Origin: SIG622 sp045652245
GTDB taxonomy: Bacteria > Bacillota > Clostridia > Oscillospirales > CAG-382
DNA: 64,000 nt
Assembly: GCA_045652245.1 (NCBI GenBank)
Contig: JAZRTY010000033.1
Coordinates: 1 to 64,000 of the forward strand
Direction: 5' to 3'
This document shows, in pieces, positions 39,950 to 48,478 of this stretch (position 1 is its first letter; every line of letters starts with the position of its first letter). The position numbers and the translations under genes are program-made. A model generated the notes under the pieces. The model searched no databases and had not been told where the DNA came from. It saw only the letters and a program-made list of their open reading frames with translations.

Positions 39950-40969
39950 ATGGGCAACTTTGCAATCATGAGATGGGGTAAAATAAAGTTCGATGGAGTC
40001 TCAAATGCTGAGTACCACCAACGAACCGAATTACATAAGAATTGCGAGCATCCAGAGTTAAGAGAACAGAACTTTACTTTTAGGCAATTTGAGGATGAAA
40101 CCTTGCGACAAACCACCAAGCGATTGATGGCAGCACAACAGGAAAGAACTGGTCGCATGGTGAGAAAAGATGCAACCGTGATGGTTGATTTTGTGCTCAC
40201 TTTCTCGCCGGAGATGGTTGGTAAAATAGATATGGGTGCATGGTTCAAAGCGAATGTGGATTGGTTGCACCGTGAGTTTGGAGCGAAGAATCTACTCCGA
40301 CTTGATATGCACTTTCATGAGTCCTCCCCACACCTCCATGCCTTTGTATCACCTCTTGATGAAAAGGGCAACTTCAATTTCAAGAAGAATGTTAGGCATA
40401 TCTCGCAACTCGTGGCAATGCAAGACCGATATGCAAAGGCAATGGAGCGATTCGGACTCGAGAGAGGCAACACAAGGTGGGCAGAGGTTGAAAACGGCAA
40501 GATGAAACCAACCTCCGACATTACTCGCCACAAACCACTCAGAGCATGGAGGTCCGAGCTCTTGAAACAAATCTCAGCAATGCAGGAGCAGTTACAGCAG
40601 TTGCCAGAGATTTCCGAATCTCAACAAAAGGCACTCCGAGAATTGCAGAGGTTGCATCAGCAGGTGGAAAGCAAAAAAGGCACCAAGAAAAAACTTGATG
40701 CCCAAGTTGAAACACTGCAGCAAGATGTTGCGACTCTGACAGGTCGCAAGGAAATGCTCACCACCCAAATTGAGGACCTGCAAAAAGCAACAGAGGAAGA
40801 GAGAATCCGTTACCTCAATCTCAAAGCAGATTCCGAAAAACTCAGTGGTGAGATTGCCAAAAAGCGAAGAGAACTCACAGAGTATGTATTCAGTGACCAC
40901 AATTCCGTGCCGGAAGTTCCGAGAGGAACATTGCATCTGGGCGAAGCGGATGATATTCTTGACCTATAA
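39950..40969 (+). CDS. mobV: MobV/Pre-family relaxase
   Basis: 339 residues. The N-terminus NFAIMRWGKIKFDGVSNAEYHQR and the His-rich metal site DMHFHESSPHLHAFVSP (about residues 118-134) are the MobV/Pre signatures. The stretch from about 215 to 310 is a long coiled coil (QQVESKKGTKKKLDAQVETLQQ). It would nick oriT covalently and lead single-strand transfer through a helper conjugation system. ATG at 39950 follows AAGGAGG; the longer frame to 39782 lies in the structured region. A strong terminator follows. Confidence 0.9.
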   Translation: MGNFAIMRWGKIKFDGVSNAEYHQRTELHKNCEHPELREQNFTFRQFEDETLRQTTKRLMAAQQERTGRMVRKDATVMVDFVLTFSPEMVGKIDMGAWFKANVDWLHREFGAKNLLRLDMHFHESSPHLHAFVSPLDEKGNFNFKKNVRHISQLVAMQDRYAKAMERFGLERGNTRWAEVENGKMKPTSDITRHKPLRAWRSELLKQISAMQEQLQQLPEISESQQKALRELQRLHQQVESKKGTKKKLDAQVETLQQDVATLTGRKEMLTTQIEDLQKATEEERIRYLNLKADSEKLSGEIAKKRRELTEYVFSDHNSVPEVPRGTLHLGEADDILDL

Positions 40970-41006
40970 AAACGGTATGAGGGAATCTCCTCATACCGTT
41001 TTTTCT
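40968..41006 (+). terminator. Terminator of the relaxase gene
   Basis: AAACGGTATGAGG / CCTCATACCGTTT stem over a six-base loop, followed by TTTC. Confidence 0.88.
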
Positions 41007-41076
41007 TTTCCCACCTATGCTCACGATGTTGGTTTTGAAACTTATTTGTGAATTTTGGTCGGGTTGGCTTGAAAAA

Positions 41077-41104
41077 TTGACTTTCCTGTAGTACAATATA
41101 ATAT
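41077..41104 (+). promoter_or_regulatory. Promoter of the methyltransferase/restriction operon
   Basis: TTGACT, 16-base spacer, TAATAT, about 30 bases upstream of the methyltransferase ATG. Confidence 0.6.
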
Positions 41105-41136
41105 GAATATTTATGTTCAGCGGAAGGTAGATAGTT

Positions 41137-42273
41137 ATGGACACAAGGTCAATTTCTCTTTTCTCTGGTGCAATGGGTCTGGATATTGGCCTTATGCAGG
41201 CAGGGATTGACATACAAATAGGACAGGATTTTGATAATTCCTGCATTCTGACAATGCAAGCAAATGGACACCAAGGCATTGCCGGAGATATTCGCAATAT
41301 TACTTCTGAGGAAATTTTGCAAAAGGTCAACATGAAGGTCGGAGAGCCTTTTCTGATTTGCGGTGGTCCTCCATGCCAACCGTTCTCTACAGCTGGCAAG
41401 AGACTTGGAATCAATGACCCCCGCGGAAGTTTGTTCAAAGAATTTGTCCGTATGATTGATGAAATTCGCCCTCGTTTCTTTGTAATGGAAAATGTCAAAG
41501 GACTTATGAGTTCCATTCTGAAAGACGAGAACGGCGAAAACACTGACACAAAAGTATTGGATGTAATCTTGGATGAGTTCCGCAAATTGAATTATAAAAC
41601 CGTTTATGGTCTGTTGGATGCCGTGAATTATGGTGTTCCGCAGTTCCGTGAAAGATTTGTTTTGATTGGCAGCAGAGATGGAGAGGACATTTTCCTGCCT
41701 GCTCCTACCCATTTTAGAATCCACCAAAATCCTACATATCGTTGGACAACACTCGGTGATACAATCAGAGACCTGGAGGATGTTGAGGGAGAGTGTGCAT
41801 CTTTTAGTGATAGCAGACTGGATTTCCTCCGCATGGTTCCAGAGGGTGGAAACTGGAAAGACCTGCCGAAAGATGTTGTACAGGAGGCAATGGGCGGTGC
41901 TTTTACCTCTGGTGGTGGTAAGGTTGGTTTTTATCGCCGTTTGTCTTATGCACAACCATCTCCTACAGTAGTCACAAGTCCTGTGCAGAAAGCAACCATG
42001 ATGTGCCATCCTACACAGGATAGACCACTGAGTGTTGCAGAATATGCAAGAATCCAACAGTTCCCCGATGATTGGACATTCATGGGAACAACCAGTGATA
42101 AATACAGACAGATTGGAAATGCCGTTCCTGTCGGTCTGGCAAGAGCAATCGGAGAAATGCTGATTGCCGTAGCAAACAAGGATGCTGAGATTGTGGTCAA
42201 GAGAACCAGAGGAACCAGTGTCCATGATAAGATTCAAAATGCAATCAGAATGGGAGGTACAAGCAAATGTTAA
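41137..42273 (+). CDS. DNA (cytosine-5) methyltransferase
   Basis: 378 residues. Motif I LFSGAMGLDIG (8-18), motif IV GGPPCQPFSTAGKR (76-89, nucleophile Cys80), motif VI ENVKG (118-122), motif VIII QFRER (169-173), motif IX YAQPSPTVV and motif X GNAVP (about 327-331). The target recognition domain lies between about 190 and 290. It methylates cytosine at C5 in its recognition site and protects the element's host from the adjacent endonuclease. The recognition sequence cannot be read. The stop codon overlaps the start of the next gene by seven bases. Confidence 0.95.
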   Translation: MDTRSISLFSGAMGLDIGLMQAGIDIQIGQDFDNSCILTMQANGHQGIAGDIRNITSEEILQKVNMKVGEPFLICGGPPCQPFSTAGKRLGINDPRGSLFKEFVRMIDEIRPRFFVMENVKGLMSSILKDENGENTDTKVLDVILDEFRKLNYKTVYGLLDAVNYGVPQFRERFVLIGSRDGEDIFLPAPTHFRIHQNPTYRWTTLGDTIRDLEDVEGECASFSDSRLDFLRMVPEGGNWKDLPKDVVQEAMGGAFTSGGGKVGFYRRLSYAQPSPTVVTSPVQKATMMCHPTQDRPLSVAEYARIQQFPDDWTFMGTTSDKYRQIGNAVPVGLARAIGEMLIAVANKDAEIVVKRTRGTSVHDKIQNAIRMGGTSKC

Positions 42274-43010
42274 ACATTGAACCTTTGAACAGCGAATATA
42301 ACGAGCAGGAGGTTTGTGCTGCTATCGGCACTGCTTTGACCGACTTCTATACTGCATTGACCAGAACCCTTGATAACATTGATGTTGATAAGATTCTGAA
42401 ACGAAAGAATCCGTACCTGTACCGTGCAAAAGGTATCAACAGCGCAGGACAGATTGTTGATGGCATTCTGGCCGCTTATGTATCATCCAGTGAGGAAACA
42501 CTGTTTGGAAATTGTTTCTTTGAACCTATCGCCATTGTTGTTGCAGGCGGTCAAAAGGCAGTTACTGAAGGTGTAGACATTACCGTTGATAAAGACAACA
42601 CCATTTACAGTATCGCCGTAAAGAGTGGCACATCCGTTTTTAATGCTGACAGCAGAAAGAGACAGGAACAAAATTTCCAGGCCGCTCAGAAACGAGCACA
42701 GCAAGCAAGAAAAGCATTTTTGCCTGTAGTTGGTTATGGTTACGGCAAAAAGAAAACCAAAGCAGGACATGAGAAATTTTATCTCGAGCTGGCAGGTAAG
42801 GATTTCTGGGAATGGTTGACAGGTGATGCCGATTTCTATACAAAAATCATTGCCTTTATGGGAACCAGACCCGATGAATATGCACAGGAATTTGAAGAGG
42901 CATATAGCAAGGCAGAGAACCGCATGGTTCGTGAGTTCACCATCAAATACTGCAAAGAAGATGGCTCCATTGATTGGGACACCCTCATCAAATTCAATAG
43001 TGGGGATTAA
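42267..43010 (+). CDS. Type II restriction endonuclease (PmeII-like)
   Basis: 247 residues. ILKRKNPYLYRAKGINSAGQIVDGILAAYVSSSEETLFGN (about 43-82) and EGVDITVDKDNTIYSIAVKSG (101-121, with Asp104 and Lys119 as the likely PD-(D/E)xK pair; the acidic residue before Lys is Ala-Val here) resemble the PmeII group of type II enzymes. Overlap with the methyltransferase makes the pairing secure. Cuts unmethylated DNA; on a mobile element it also acts as an addiction module. Terminator follows. Confidence 0.82.
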   Translation: MLNIEPLNSEYNEQEVCAAIGTALTDFYTALTRTLDNIDVDKILKRKNPYLYRAKGINSAGQIVDGILAAYVSSSEETLFGNCFFEPIAIVVAGGQKAVTEGVDITVDKDNTIYSIAVKSGTSVFNADSRKRQEQNFQAAQKRAQQARKAFLPVVGYGYGKKKTKAGHEKFYLELAGKDFWEWLTGDADFYTKIIAFMGTRPDEYAQEFEEAYSKAENRMVREFTIKYCKEDGSIDWDTLIKFNSGD

Positions 43011-43021
43011 CCTACATAGAA

Positions 43022-43048
43022 AGCAGGACCCACCGGTCCTGCTTTTTG
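43022..43048 (+). terminator. Terminator of the restriction-modification operon
   Basis: AGCAGGACC / GGTCCTGCT stem with a four-base loop, then TTTTTG. Confidence 0.88.
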
Positions 43049-43395
43049 CATAAGACAATATAAAAATTCCCTCACAAGTTTTTCTGTATATAATACCAAT
43101 AACACGGAAACCGCACAGCGGAATCGCATTTGTGTATTTGTTCATCCGATGACCCAACGATATTATATACAGTAAATTACCGATATTATATACAGAAACT
43201 TTTTAGCATTTCAGCGATACAGCGATAATTTTTGTTGCACTGTAATTTAGGTGGGAAAAGTTATCTGTCCAAAATACATATGAGAGAATTTTGTAGAATG
43301 GTGGACCTGTTTCCCGTACAGCCTTGAAAAGTTCACATTCTGGAGTTATACTATACTCACGATGATTAACAACAACACCAAGGTGGGAAAAAGAT
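43049..43395. other. Non-coding region upstream of the recombinase with TATTATATACAG repeats
   Basis: About 350 bases without a gene. Three copies of TATTATATACAG: inverted at 43084-43095 and direct at 43161-43172 and 43184-43195 (23 bases apart, about two helical turns). Likely a regulator or RDF binding region for the recombinase gene. Confidence 0.6.
43084..43195. repeat. TATTATATACAG repeat cluster
   Basis: One inverted and two direct perfect 12-base copies. No protein gene lies in between. Confidence 0.75.
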
Positions 43396-45228
43396 ATGAG
43401 CGAGAAACCAAGAGCAAAGGCATATGTCTATACTCGTGTTTCAACTGCCATGCAGGTTGATGGATTCAGTCTGGATGCACAACGAGACGAGATAAGACGA
43501 TTTGCCGAGTTAAAGAAAATTGATATTGTTGGAGAATACTGCGACGAGGGCAAGTCCGGCAAGAATACCAAAAACAGAACCGAGTTCAACAGGATGCTTG
43601 CTGACATCAAGCGAAAGAAAGATGATGTCCGATATGTCCTGGTTTTCAAGTTGTCCCGATTCGCCCGTAATGCTGCGGACACTTTGGAGAACCTGCGAGC
43701 AATGCAGAATTGCGGTGTTGACCTGCTCTGCACTGAGGATGGCATGGACAGCTCCTCGACCTCTGGAAAACTCATAATCTCCATCATGTCTGCATTTGCA
43801 GAAATGGAGTTGGAGAACATCCACACCCAAACAATGGCAGGTCGCAGACAGAAAGCAAAAGAGGGCAAGTGGAACGGTGGTTTTGCTCCATACGGTTACA
43901 AACTCGTTGATGGTTTCTTGACCATCGTTGAGGATGAAGCGGAAACAGTCCGCTATATCTTTGAATTGTTCACCACCACTCCTCTGGGTGCAAACGGTGT
44001 TGCAAAGAGACTGAATGCCGAGGGCATTGCAAAGAACGAAAGACCAAACGGCAAACACACCGTTTTCACTGGTGATTTCATAAAGAAAACCCTTGATAAC
44101 CCTGTTTACATGGGTAAAATCGCATACGGACGTCGCAAGACTGAAAAGGTCTCTGGCGAAGATGGCAGGACCCATATTGTCAAGGAAACAGACGAAAGCA
44201 ACATCATCATTTCCGAGGGTGTACATGATGCCATTGTTTCCGAGGAAGTCTGGAACGAGGCACACGAAAAGCGAATCCGCACAGGTGTCAAAAAGGAGAA
44301 ACTGGAAAAAGAGCATGAGTACATTCTCTCTGGTCTGCTCCGTTGTCCTGCTTGCGGTAAACCGATGTACGGTATACCATCAAGGAAAAAGAGAAAGGAT
44401 GGCACTCCTTACCCTGTCTCTTATGCCTATAAGTGCCGACAGTCCAAGAATCTGACTGGCATTGACTGTACATTCAATAAACAGTTTAATTGCCGTGAGA
44501 TTGATGCAGAGGTCTCCACAGCAATCTCCATGTGTTTCATCACCCCAGAGATTGTGGAGAGAATCCGAGCGGAAATGAACCGTGAATACGATGTCAGCGA
44601 GTTAGAGACAAAACTGGAAACCGTAAAGAAGAACCAAAAAGTCCTGCTCGCAAGGAAAAAGAAACTCGAGCAAGCAAGAGATGCCCTTGACCCACTCGAC
44701 AGAAATTTCGATATGAAATTTGATTCTTTCACTGATTCTCTTGATAAAGTGTTTGATGAACTGCGCGAGGTGGAAAGGGTCATTGAAAGCATAGAAATCA
44801 AAATCCGTACTGCCACCAATTCCAAGAAAACCAAAGAGGATGCCATCCAACTGCTTTTGGAGTTTGGTCAAATGTACCCGACATTGCCGGAGGCAGAGCA
44901 AAAGAAAATTGCAAATGTTCTCATTGAGAGCATTGATATTTTCCCGACCAAGCGAGCATACGGATATTTGAAAACCATCCACTTCTCATTCCCTGTGCTG
45001 AGTGGTGATGAAATCAAACAGACTATGAGTATCTGGGACACCCATCCAGACATCTTGGACGAGGAGGGCAACTTCAATGGATACAACCCAGAGGACGATT
45101 TGCCACCAGTAGAGATGGAAACAGGCACGATTGTAGTTCATGATGAGGAGGAAGTTTTCCCACCTAAACGAATTACAGATGAGAGCTGTGTATTACTGAT
45201 TAGTAAACAAATTATAAGGAGTTCGTAA
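43396..45228 (+). CDS. Large serine recombinase (integrase of the rlmD element)
   Basis: 610 residues. Resolvase domain 1-150 with catalytic Ser16 (YTRVSTAMQVDGFSLDAQ) and LSRFARNAADTLENL; recombinase domain about 165-300; zinc ribbon LRCPACGKPMYG ... YKCRQSKNLTGIDCTF (about 312-355); coiled coil about 390-480. It integrates and excises the element. The final 15 codons (ESCVLLISKQIIRSS) read as the original C-terminus of rlmD (HVE + SCVLLISK...), meaning the gene borrows its stop codon from the chromosome when integrated. In the excised circle it would end differently. Confidence 0.93.
   Translation: MSEKPRAKAYVYTRVSTAMQVDGFSLDAQRDEIRRFAELKKIDIVGEYCDEGKSGKNTKNRTEFNRMLADIKRKKDDVRYVLVFKLSRFARNAADTLENLRAMQNCGVDLLCTEDGMDSSSTSGKLIISIMSAFAEMELENIHTQTMAGRRQKAKEGKWNGGFAPYGYKLVDGFLTIVEDEAETVRYIFELFTTTPLGANGVAKRLNAEGIAKNERPNGKHTVFTGDFIKKTLDNPVYMGKIAYGRRKTEKVSGEDGRTHIVKETDESNIIISEGVHDAIVSEEVWNEAHEKRIRTGVKKEKLEKEHEYILSGLLRCPACGKPMYGIPSRKKRKDGTPYPVSYAYKCRQSKNLTGIDCTFNKQFNCREIDAEVSTAISMCFITPEIVERIRAEMNREYDVSELETKLETVKKNQKVLLARKKKLEQARDALDPLDRNFDMKFDSFTDSLDKVFDELREVERVIESIEIKIRTATNSKKTKEDAIQLLLEFGQMYPTLPEAEQKKIANVLIESIDIFPTKRAYGYLKTIHFSFPVLSGDEIKQTMSIWDTHPDILDEEGNFNGYNPEDDLPPVEMETGTIVVHDEEEVFPPKRITDESCVLLISKQIIRSS
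45181..45200 (+). repeat. attR region of the rlmD-integrated element
   Basis: GAGAGCTGTGTATTACTGAT encodes ESCVLLI, which fits the expected continuation of native rlmD after HVE. Compare GAGACTGTAATCC at attL. Confidence 0.6.
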
Positions 45229-45230
45229 GA

Positions 45231-45656
45231 ATGATGTATATGCCGATTTGGATAATTTACTGGTTTCAAATAATTTTCCCAATAAATTATTTCATAAAAT
45301 ATGGTATTATTTATTTTATATTATTCTTATATTCAAAAGCTTCAAATCGTAGTGGTATTTTTAAAATTACGGATAATATAAAAATTTTCTTGCTATCAGT
45401 ATTTGCTGAATTTTTCGGTATTCTTGTTTTTTGTTTATGTGAAACGACTATTGACGCTAGTATCTATTATGCCCATTATACAATGTTTTGTCTATTTGCT
45501 TTATCGGTTACGATGATCTTAAGCTTATTATTAAGTTATTTTTTTGGCTTAAACAAAATAAAAAACTTAAAAAAACACAGGGTACTATTAAGTATTTTGC
45601 TTACAATATTTTCGGCACCATATTTATTTTTGTTACCAAGTGGAGTTGTATGCTGA
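45231..45656 (+). CDS. Hydrophobic membrane protein, hypothetical
   Basis: 141 residues with about four membrane helices (10-32, 46-70, 80-105, 115-135) and a short charged loop KNLKKHR. Its ribosome site AAGGAG lies in the former rlmD tail (ATAAGGAGTTCG), so before the element arrived it was probably co-transcribed with rlmD. Now it could be read from the recombinase gene. No family recognised. High A+T as in neighbouring chromosome. Confidence 0.5.
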   Translation: MMYMPIWIIYWFQIIFPINYFIKYGIIYFILFLYSKASNRSGIFKITDNIKIFLLSVFAEFFGILVFCLCETTIDASIYYAHYTMFCLFALSVTMILSLLLSYFFGLNKIKNLKKHRVLLSILLTIFSAPYLFLLPSGVVC

Positions 45657-45895
45657 TAATGTTGTAGTCAATACATCAAGAATAAAGAGTATTGTACCTA
45701 CTATGTTTGAACAAATTAAGTTTTTTGATTAGACTAACCGTCATTATTTATATAACCTGTATATTTATACAATAAATTTCATATTAACTATGCATTTTTA
45801 TTCATTCTGCAAATTTTTTTAATTTGATAAAATTTTACTTGACAAAAATAGCATTATATGCTAAAATATTACATATTACGCTGGAGGTGGAAGCA
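45657..45895. other. Intergenic region with promoter
   Basis: About 240 bases. Holds TTGACA, a 17-base spacer and TAAAAT (45839-45867). Otherwise A+T-rich with no frame worth calling. Confidence 0.5.
45839..45867 (+). promoter_or_regulatory. Promoter with palindromic spacer
   Basis: TTGACA, 17-base spacer, TAAAAT. The spacer contains AGCAT-TAT-ATGCT (45850-45862), a good operator candidate. Confidence 0.75.
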
Positions 45896-46171
45896 ATGTT
45901 TTCATATTCTCATAATGAATGTAATTGTGCTTCAAAAGATGCAAGTAACTCTGCACCTTCAACTTTTTCTGCGCAAAATTCTGTTCTTTTTATAAATAAC
46001 ATTTTTGCAGGCGTTGCTATAACAATGTCTGCTTTTCTTTTTGCCATTATTTGCGCTATTATTAACAGCATCATAATACACGGCTTTTCGATAATTATTT
46101 ATGCAATCATAATTAGTTCCATAATTATTATGCTAAAAAGAAAATTTAATATAATAAGTCAAAACCTTTAA
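45896..46171 (+). CDS. Small two-helix membrane protein, hypothetical
   Basis: 91 residues. A Ser/Asn/Cys-rich N-terminal stretch (YSHNECNCASKDASNSAPS) is followed by two long hydrophobic segments (about 33-55 and 60-80) and a basic end. GGAGG seven bases before the ATG and the consensus promoter support expression. No family recognised. A terminator hairpin lies between it and metY. Confidence 0.6.
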   Translation: MFSYSHNECNCASKDASNSAPSTFSAQNSVLFINNIFAGVAITMSAFLFAIICAIINSIIIHGFSIIIYAIIISSIIIMLKRKFNIISQNL

Positions 46172-46195
46172 TGTGATATTTTTTGTATAACAGTT

Positions 46196-46234
46196 ATGCG
46201 GTTTTGTATTTTGCAAAGCCGCTTGATTTTTTAA
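46196..46234 (+). terminator. Terminator or attenuator before metY
   Basis: GCGGTTTTG / CAAAGCCGC stem over seven bases (one G-T pair), then TTGATTTTTT. It sits only 15 bases before the metY ribosome site; with no separate promoter seen for metY, it may act as an attenuator. Confidence 0.7.
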
Positions 46235-46248
46235 ATTGGAGGTATTTT

Positions 46249-47529
46249 ATGAAAAACTCAAAAATCGAAACAAGATGTGTTCAGGGTGGTTACATTCCAG
46301 GAAACGGTGAGCCCAGACAAATTCCGATTGTACAAAGTACTACATTTAAATACGACACAAGCGAGGATATGGCAAAGCTTTTTGACCTTGAAGCAAGTGG
46401 TTATTTTTATTCAAGACTTCAGAATCCTACCAACGATAATGTAGCGGCTAAAATTTGCGAGCTTGAGGGAGGAACTGCAGCTATGCTTACCTCTTCAGGA
46501 CAGGCTGCTTCGTTTTTCAGTGTTTTCAATATTGCCTCCTGTGGTGACCACGTTGTTGCTTCCTCTTGTATTTACGGTGGCACATATAATCTTTTTGCTG
46601 TAACCATGAAACGTATGGGAATTGATTTTACTTTCGTGTCTCCCGACTGTTCTGATGAGGAATTTGAAGCTGCTTTCAAACCTAACACAAAGGCTGTATT
46701 CGGAGAGACTATTGCAAATCCTGCACTTGTTGTTATTGATATTGAAAGATTTGCAAACATGGCACACAAGCACGGCGTTCCTCTGATTATCGACAACACC
46801 TTTGCAACACCCGTTAATTGCAGACCTATTGAATGGGGTGCTGACATCGTTGTTCATTCAACTACCAAATATATGGACGGACATGCTTCGGGTGTTGGCG
46901 GATGTATTGTTGACAGCGGCAAATTCGACTGGACAAAATATCCTGATAAATTCCCCGGACTTTGCACTCCGGACGAAAGCTATCACGGAATTACATATAC
47001 CGAAAGATTCGGACTTGAGGGTGCATACATTACAAAAGCAACTGCACAGCTTATGCGTGACCTTGGTTCAATTCAATCGCCACAGAATGCCTTTATTTTG
47101 AATCTCGGACTTGAAAGTCTGCATGTCAGAATGAAGCGCCATTGTGAAAATGCTCAGGCTGTTGCAGAGTTTCTGAATAAGCATCCGAGAGTTAAATCAG
47201 TTAATTATTGTGGACTTGAAAATGATAAATATCATGCACTCGCACAGAAATATTTACCTAACGGCTCTTGTGGCGTTGTAAGCTTTGAAATAAACGGTAC
47301 TCGTGCTGATGCTGAAAAGTTTATGAAGAAACTTCGTCTTGCAATTATTGCAACTCACGTGGCTGATGCGCACACTTGTGTTCTTCATCCTGCAAGTGCA
47401 ACACATAGACAAATGAATGATGATGAACTTCGTGCTTGTGGTATATCACCGTTGATGATAAGATTTTCTTGTGGTATCGAAAACTGCGAGGATATTATTT
47501 CAGACCTATCAAATGCGCTTGATTTTTAA
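46249..47529 (+). CDS. metY: O-acetylhomoserine sulfhydrylase-type PLP enzyme
   Basis: 426 residues, a Cys/Met-metabolism PLP enzyme. Signatures are IPIVQSTTFKYDTSEDMAKLF near the N-terminus, YFYSRLQNPTNDNVAAKICELEGG (about 53-76), and the PLP-lysine region VVHSTTKYMDGHASGVGG (about 203-220). The length and FxYSRxxNPT pattern fit O-acetylhomoserine aminocarboxypropyltransferase, which makes homocysteine from O-acetylhomoserine and sulfide. ATG at 46249 follows TTGGAGG. The following gene makes its acylated homoserine substrate. Confidence 0.92.
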   Translation: MKNSKIETRCVQGGYIPGNGEPRQIPIVQSTTFKYDTSEDMAKLFDLEASGYFYSRLQNPTNDNVAAKICELEGGTAAMLTSSGQAASFFSVFNIASCGDHVVASSCIYGGTYNLFAVTMKRMGIDFTFVSPDCSDEEFEAAFKPNTKAVFGETIANPALVVIDIERFANMAHKHGVPLIIDNTFATPVNCRPIEWGADIVVHSTTKYMDGHASGVGGCIVDSGKFDWTKYPDKFPGLCTPDESYHGITYTERFGLEGAYITKATAQLMRDLGSIQSPQNAFILNLGLESLHVRMKRHCENAQAVAEFLNKHPRVKSVNYCGLENDKYHALAQKYLPNGSCGVVSFEINGTRADAEKFMKKLRLAIIATHVADAHTCVLHPASATHRQMNDDELRACGISPLMIRFSCGIENCEDIISDLSNALDF

Positions 47530-47539
47530 GAGGTGACAC

Positions 47540-48472
47540 ATGCCGATAAGAATACCAAACGAGCTTCCTGCTGTTCGGACATTACTTGAAGAAAATATCT
47601 TTGTAATGACAGAAACGAGAGCTATGACGCAGGACATAAGACCGTTAAAGCTTCTGCTTTTAAACCTTATGCCACTCAAAATTGATACTGAAACACAACT
47701 CACTCGACTTCTCGGCAACTCTCCACTTCAGGTAGAGCTTGAGCTGATATGTACAAAATCACATAATTCAAAAAATACTCCTGAAGAACATTTACTTTCC
47801 TTTTATAAGCATTTTGATGATGTAAAAGACAAGAAGTTTGACGGAATGATAATAACGGGTGCGCCTGTTGAACTACTTGAATTTGAGGATGTTGACTATT
47901 GGCAGGAGCTTTGTGAGATTATGGAATGGACCAAAACCAATGTTCACAGTACTTTCCATATCTGCTGGGGGGCACAGGCAGCACTATATTATCACTACGG
48001 AATTAAGAAGTATACGCTTGACAAAAAGATGTTTGGGGTATTTACTCATACCGTTGAGCGAAAGTCATCAATGCTTTTCCGTGGTTTTGATGATGAATTT
48101 TTAGTACCACATTCAAGACATACGACAGTTTTGCGTGAGGATATCGAGAAGGTTCCGGAACTTCGTATTCTTTCGTCATCAGACGAAGCCGGAGTTTATG
48201 CTGTGTCAACAGATGGCGGCAGACAGATTTTTATAACAGGACATTCTGAATATGATGCAGGAACTCTTGCCAAGGAATATTTCAGAGATAAAAATTTAAA
48301 TCTTACTATTGAACTCCCGATAAATTATTTTCTTGATAACGATGACAAAAAAACACCATTATGTACATGGCGTTCACATGCAAATTTGATTTATTCAAAT
48401 TGGCTCAACTATTATGTATATCAGACAACACCATATGATATAAGTAAAATTAAATTTAATAAAGAGAGGTAA
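47540..48472 (+). CDS. metA: Homoserine O-acyltransferase, HTS type
   Basis: 310 residues, full length. MPIRIPNELPAVRTLLEENIFVM, LLLNLMPLKIDTETQLTRLLGNSPLQVE, catalytic Cys in TFHICWGAQAALYYHYGI (about 138-155), and FITGHSEYDAGTLAKEY (about 231-247) with the His and Glu of the triad. In Clostridia this MetA type usually uses acetyl-CoA and so feeds MetY, consistent with the pair here. Ten bases after metY, behind AGAGGTG. Confidence 0.95.
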   Translation: MPIRIPNELPAVRTLLEENIFVMTETRAMTQDIRPLKLLLLNLMPLKIDTETQLTRLLGNSPLQVELELICTKSHNSKNTPEEHLLSFYKHFDDVKDKKFDGMIITGAPVELLEFEDVDYWQELCEIMEWTKTNVHSTFHICWGAQAALYYHYGIKKYTLDKKMFGVFTHTVERKSSMLFRGFDDEFLVPHSRHTTVLREDIEKVPELRILSSSDEAGVYAVSTDGGRQIFITGHSEYDAGTLAKEYFRDKNLNLTIELPINYFLDNDDKKTPLCTWRSHANLIYSNWLNYYVYQTTPYDISKIKFNKER

Positions 48473-48478
48473 AAATAA

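Larger units (their letters stand above)
36750..45186. mobile_element. Integrative mobilizable element in the 3' end of rlmD (about 8.4 kb)
   Basis: Bounded on the left by the switch in rlmD after HVE and on the right by the end of the serine recombinase gene. Contents in order: new rlmD tail, surface protein, RepL-type protein, RHH protein, hairpin-rich origin/oriT region, MobV relaxase, C5-methyltransferase, restriction enzyme, large serine recombinase. No mating-pair genes are present, so transfer would need a helper. Codon use and composition differ from the lar genes on the left and met genes on the right. Confidence 0.85.

Noticed and set aside
41149..42237. Leftward frame of 362 codons opposite the methyltransferase
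   Set aside because: Runs antisense to a protein with all C5-methyltransferase motifs; composition is Cys/Ile/Ser-rich as expected of a shadow frame.
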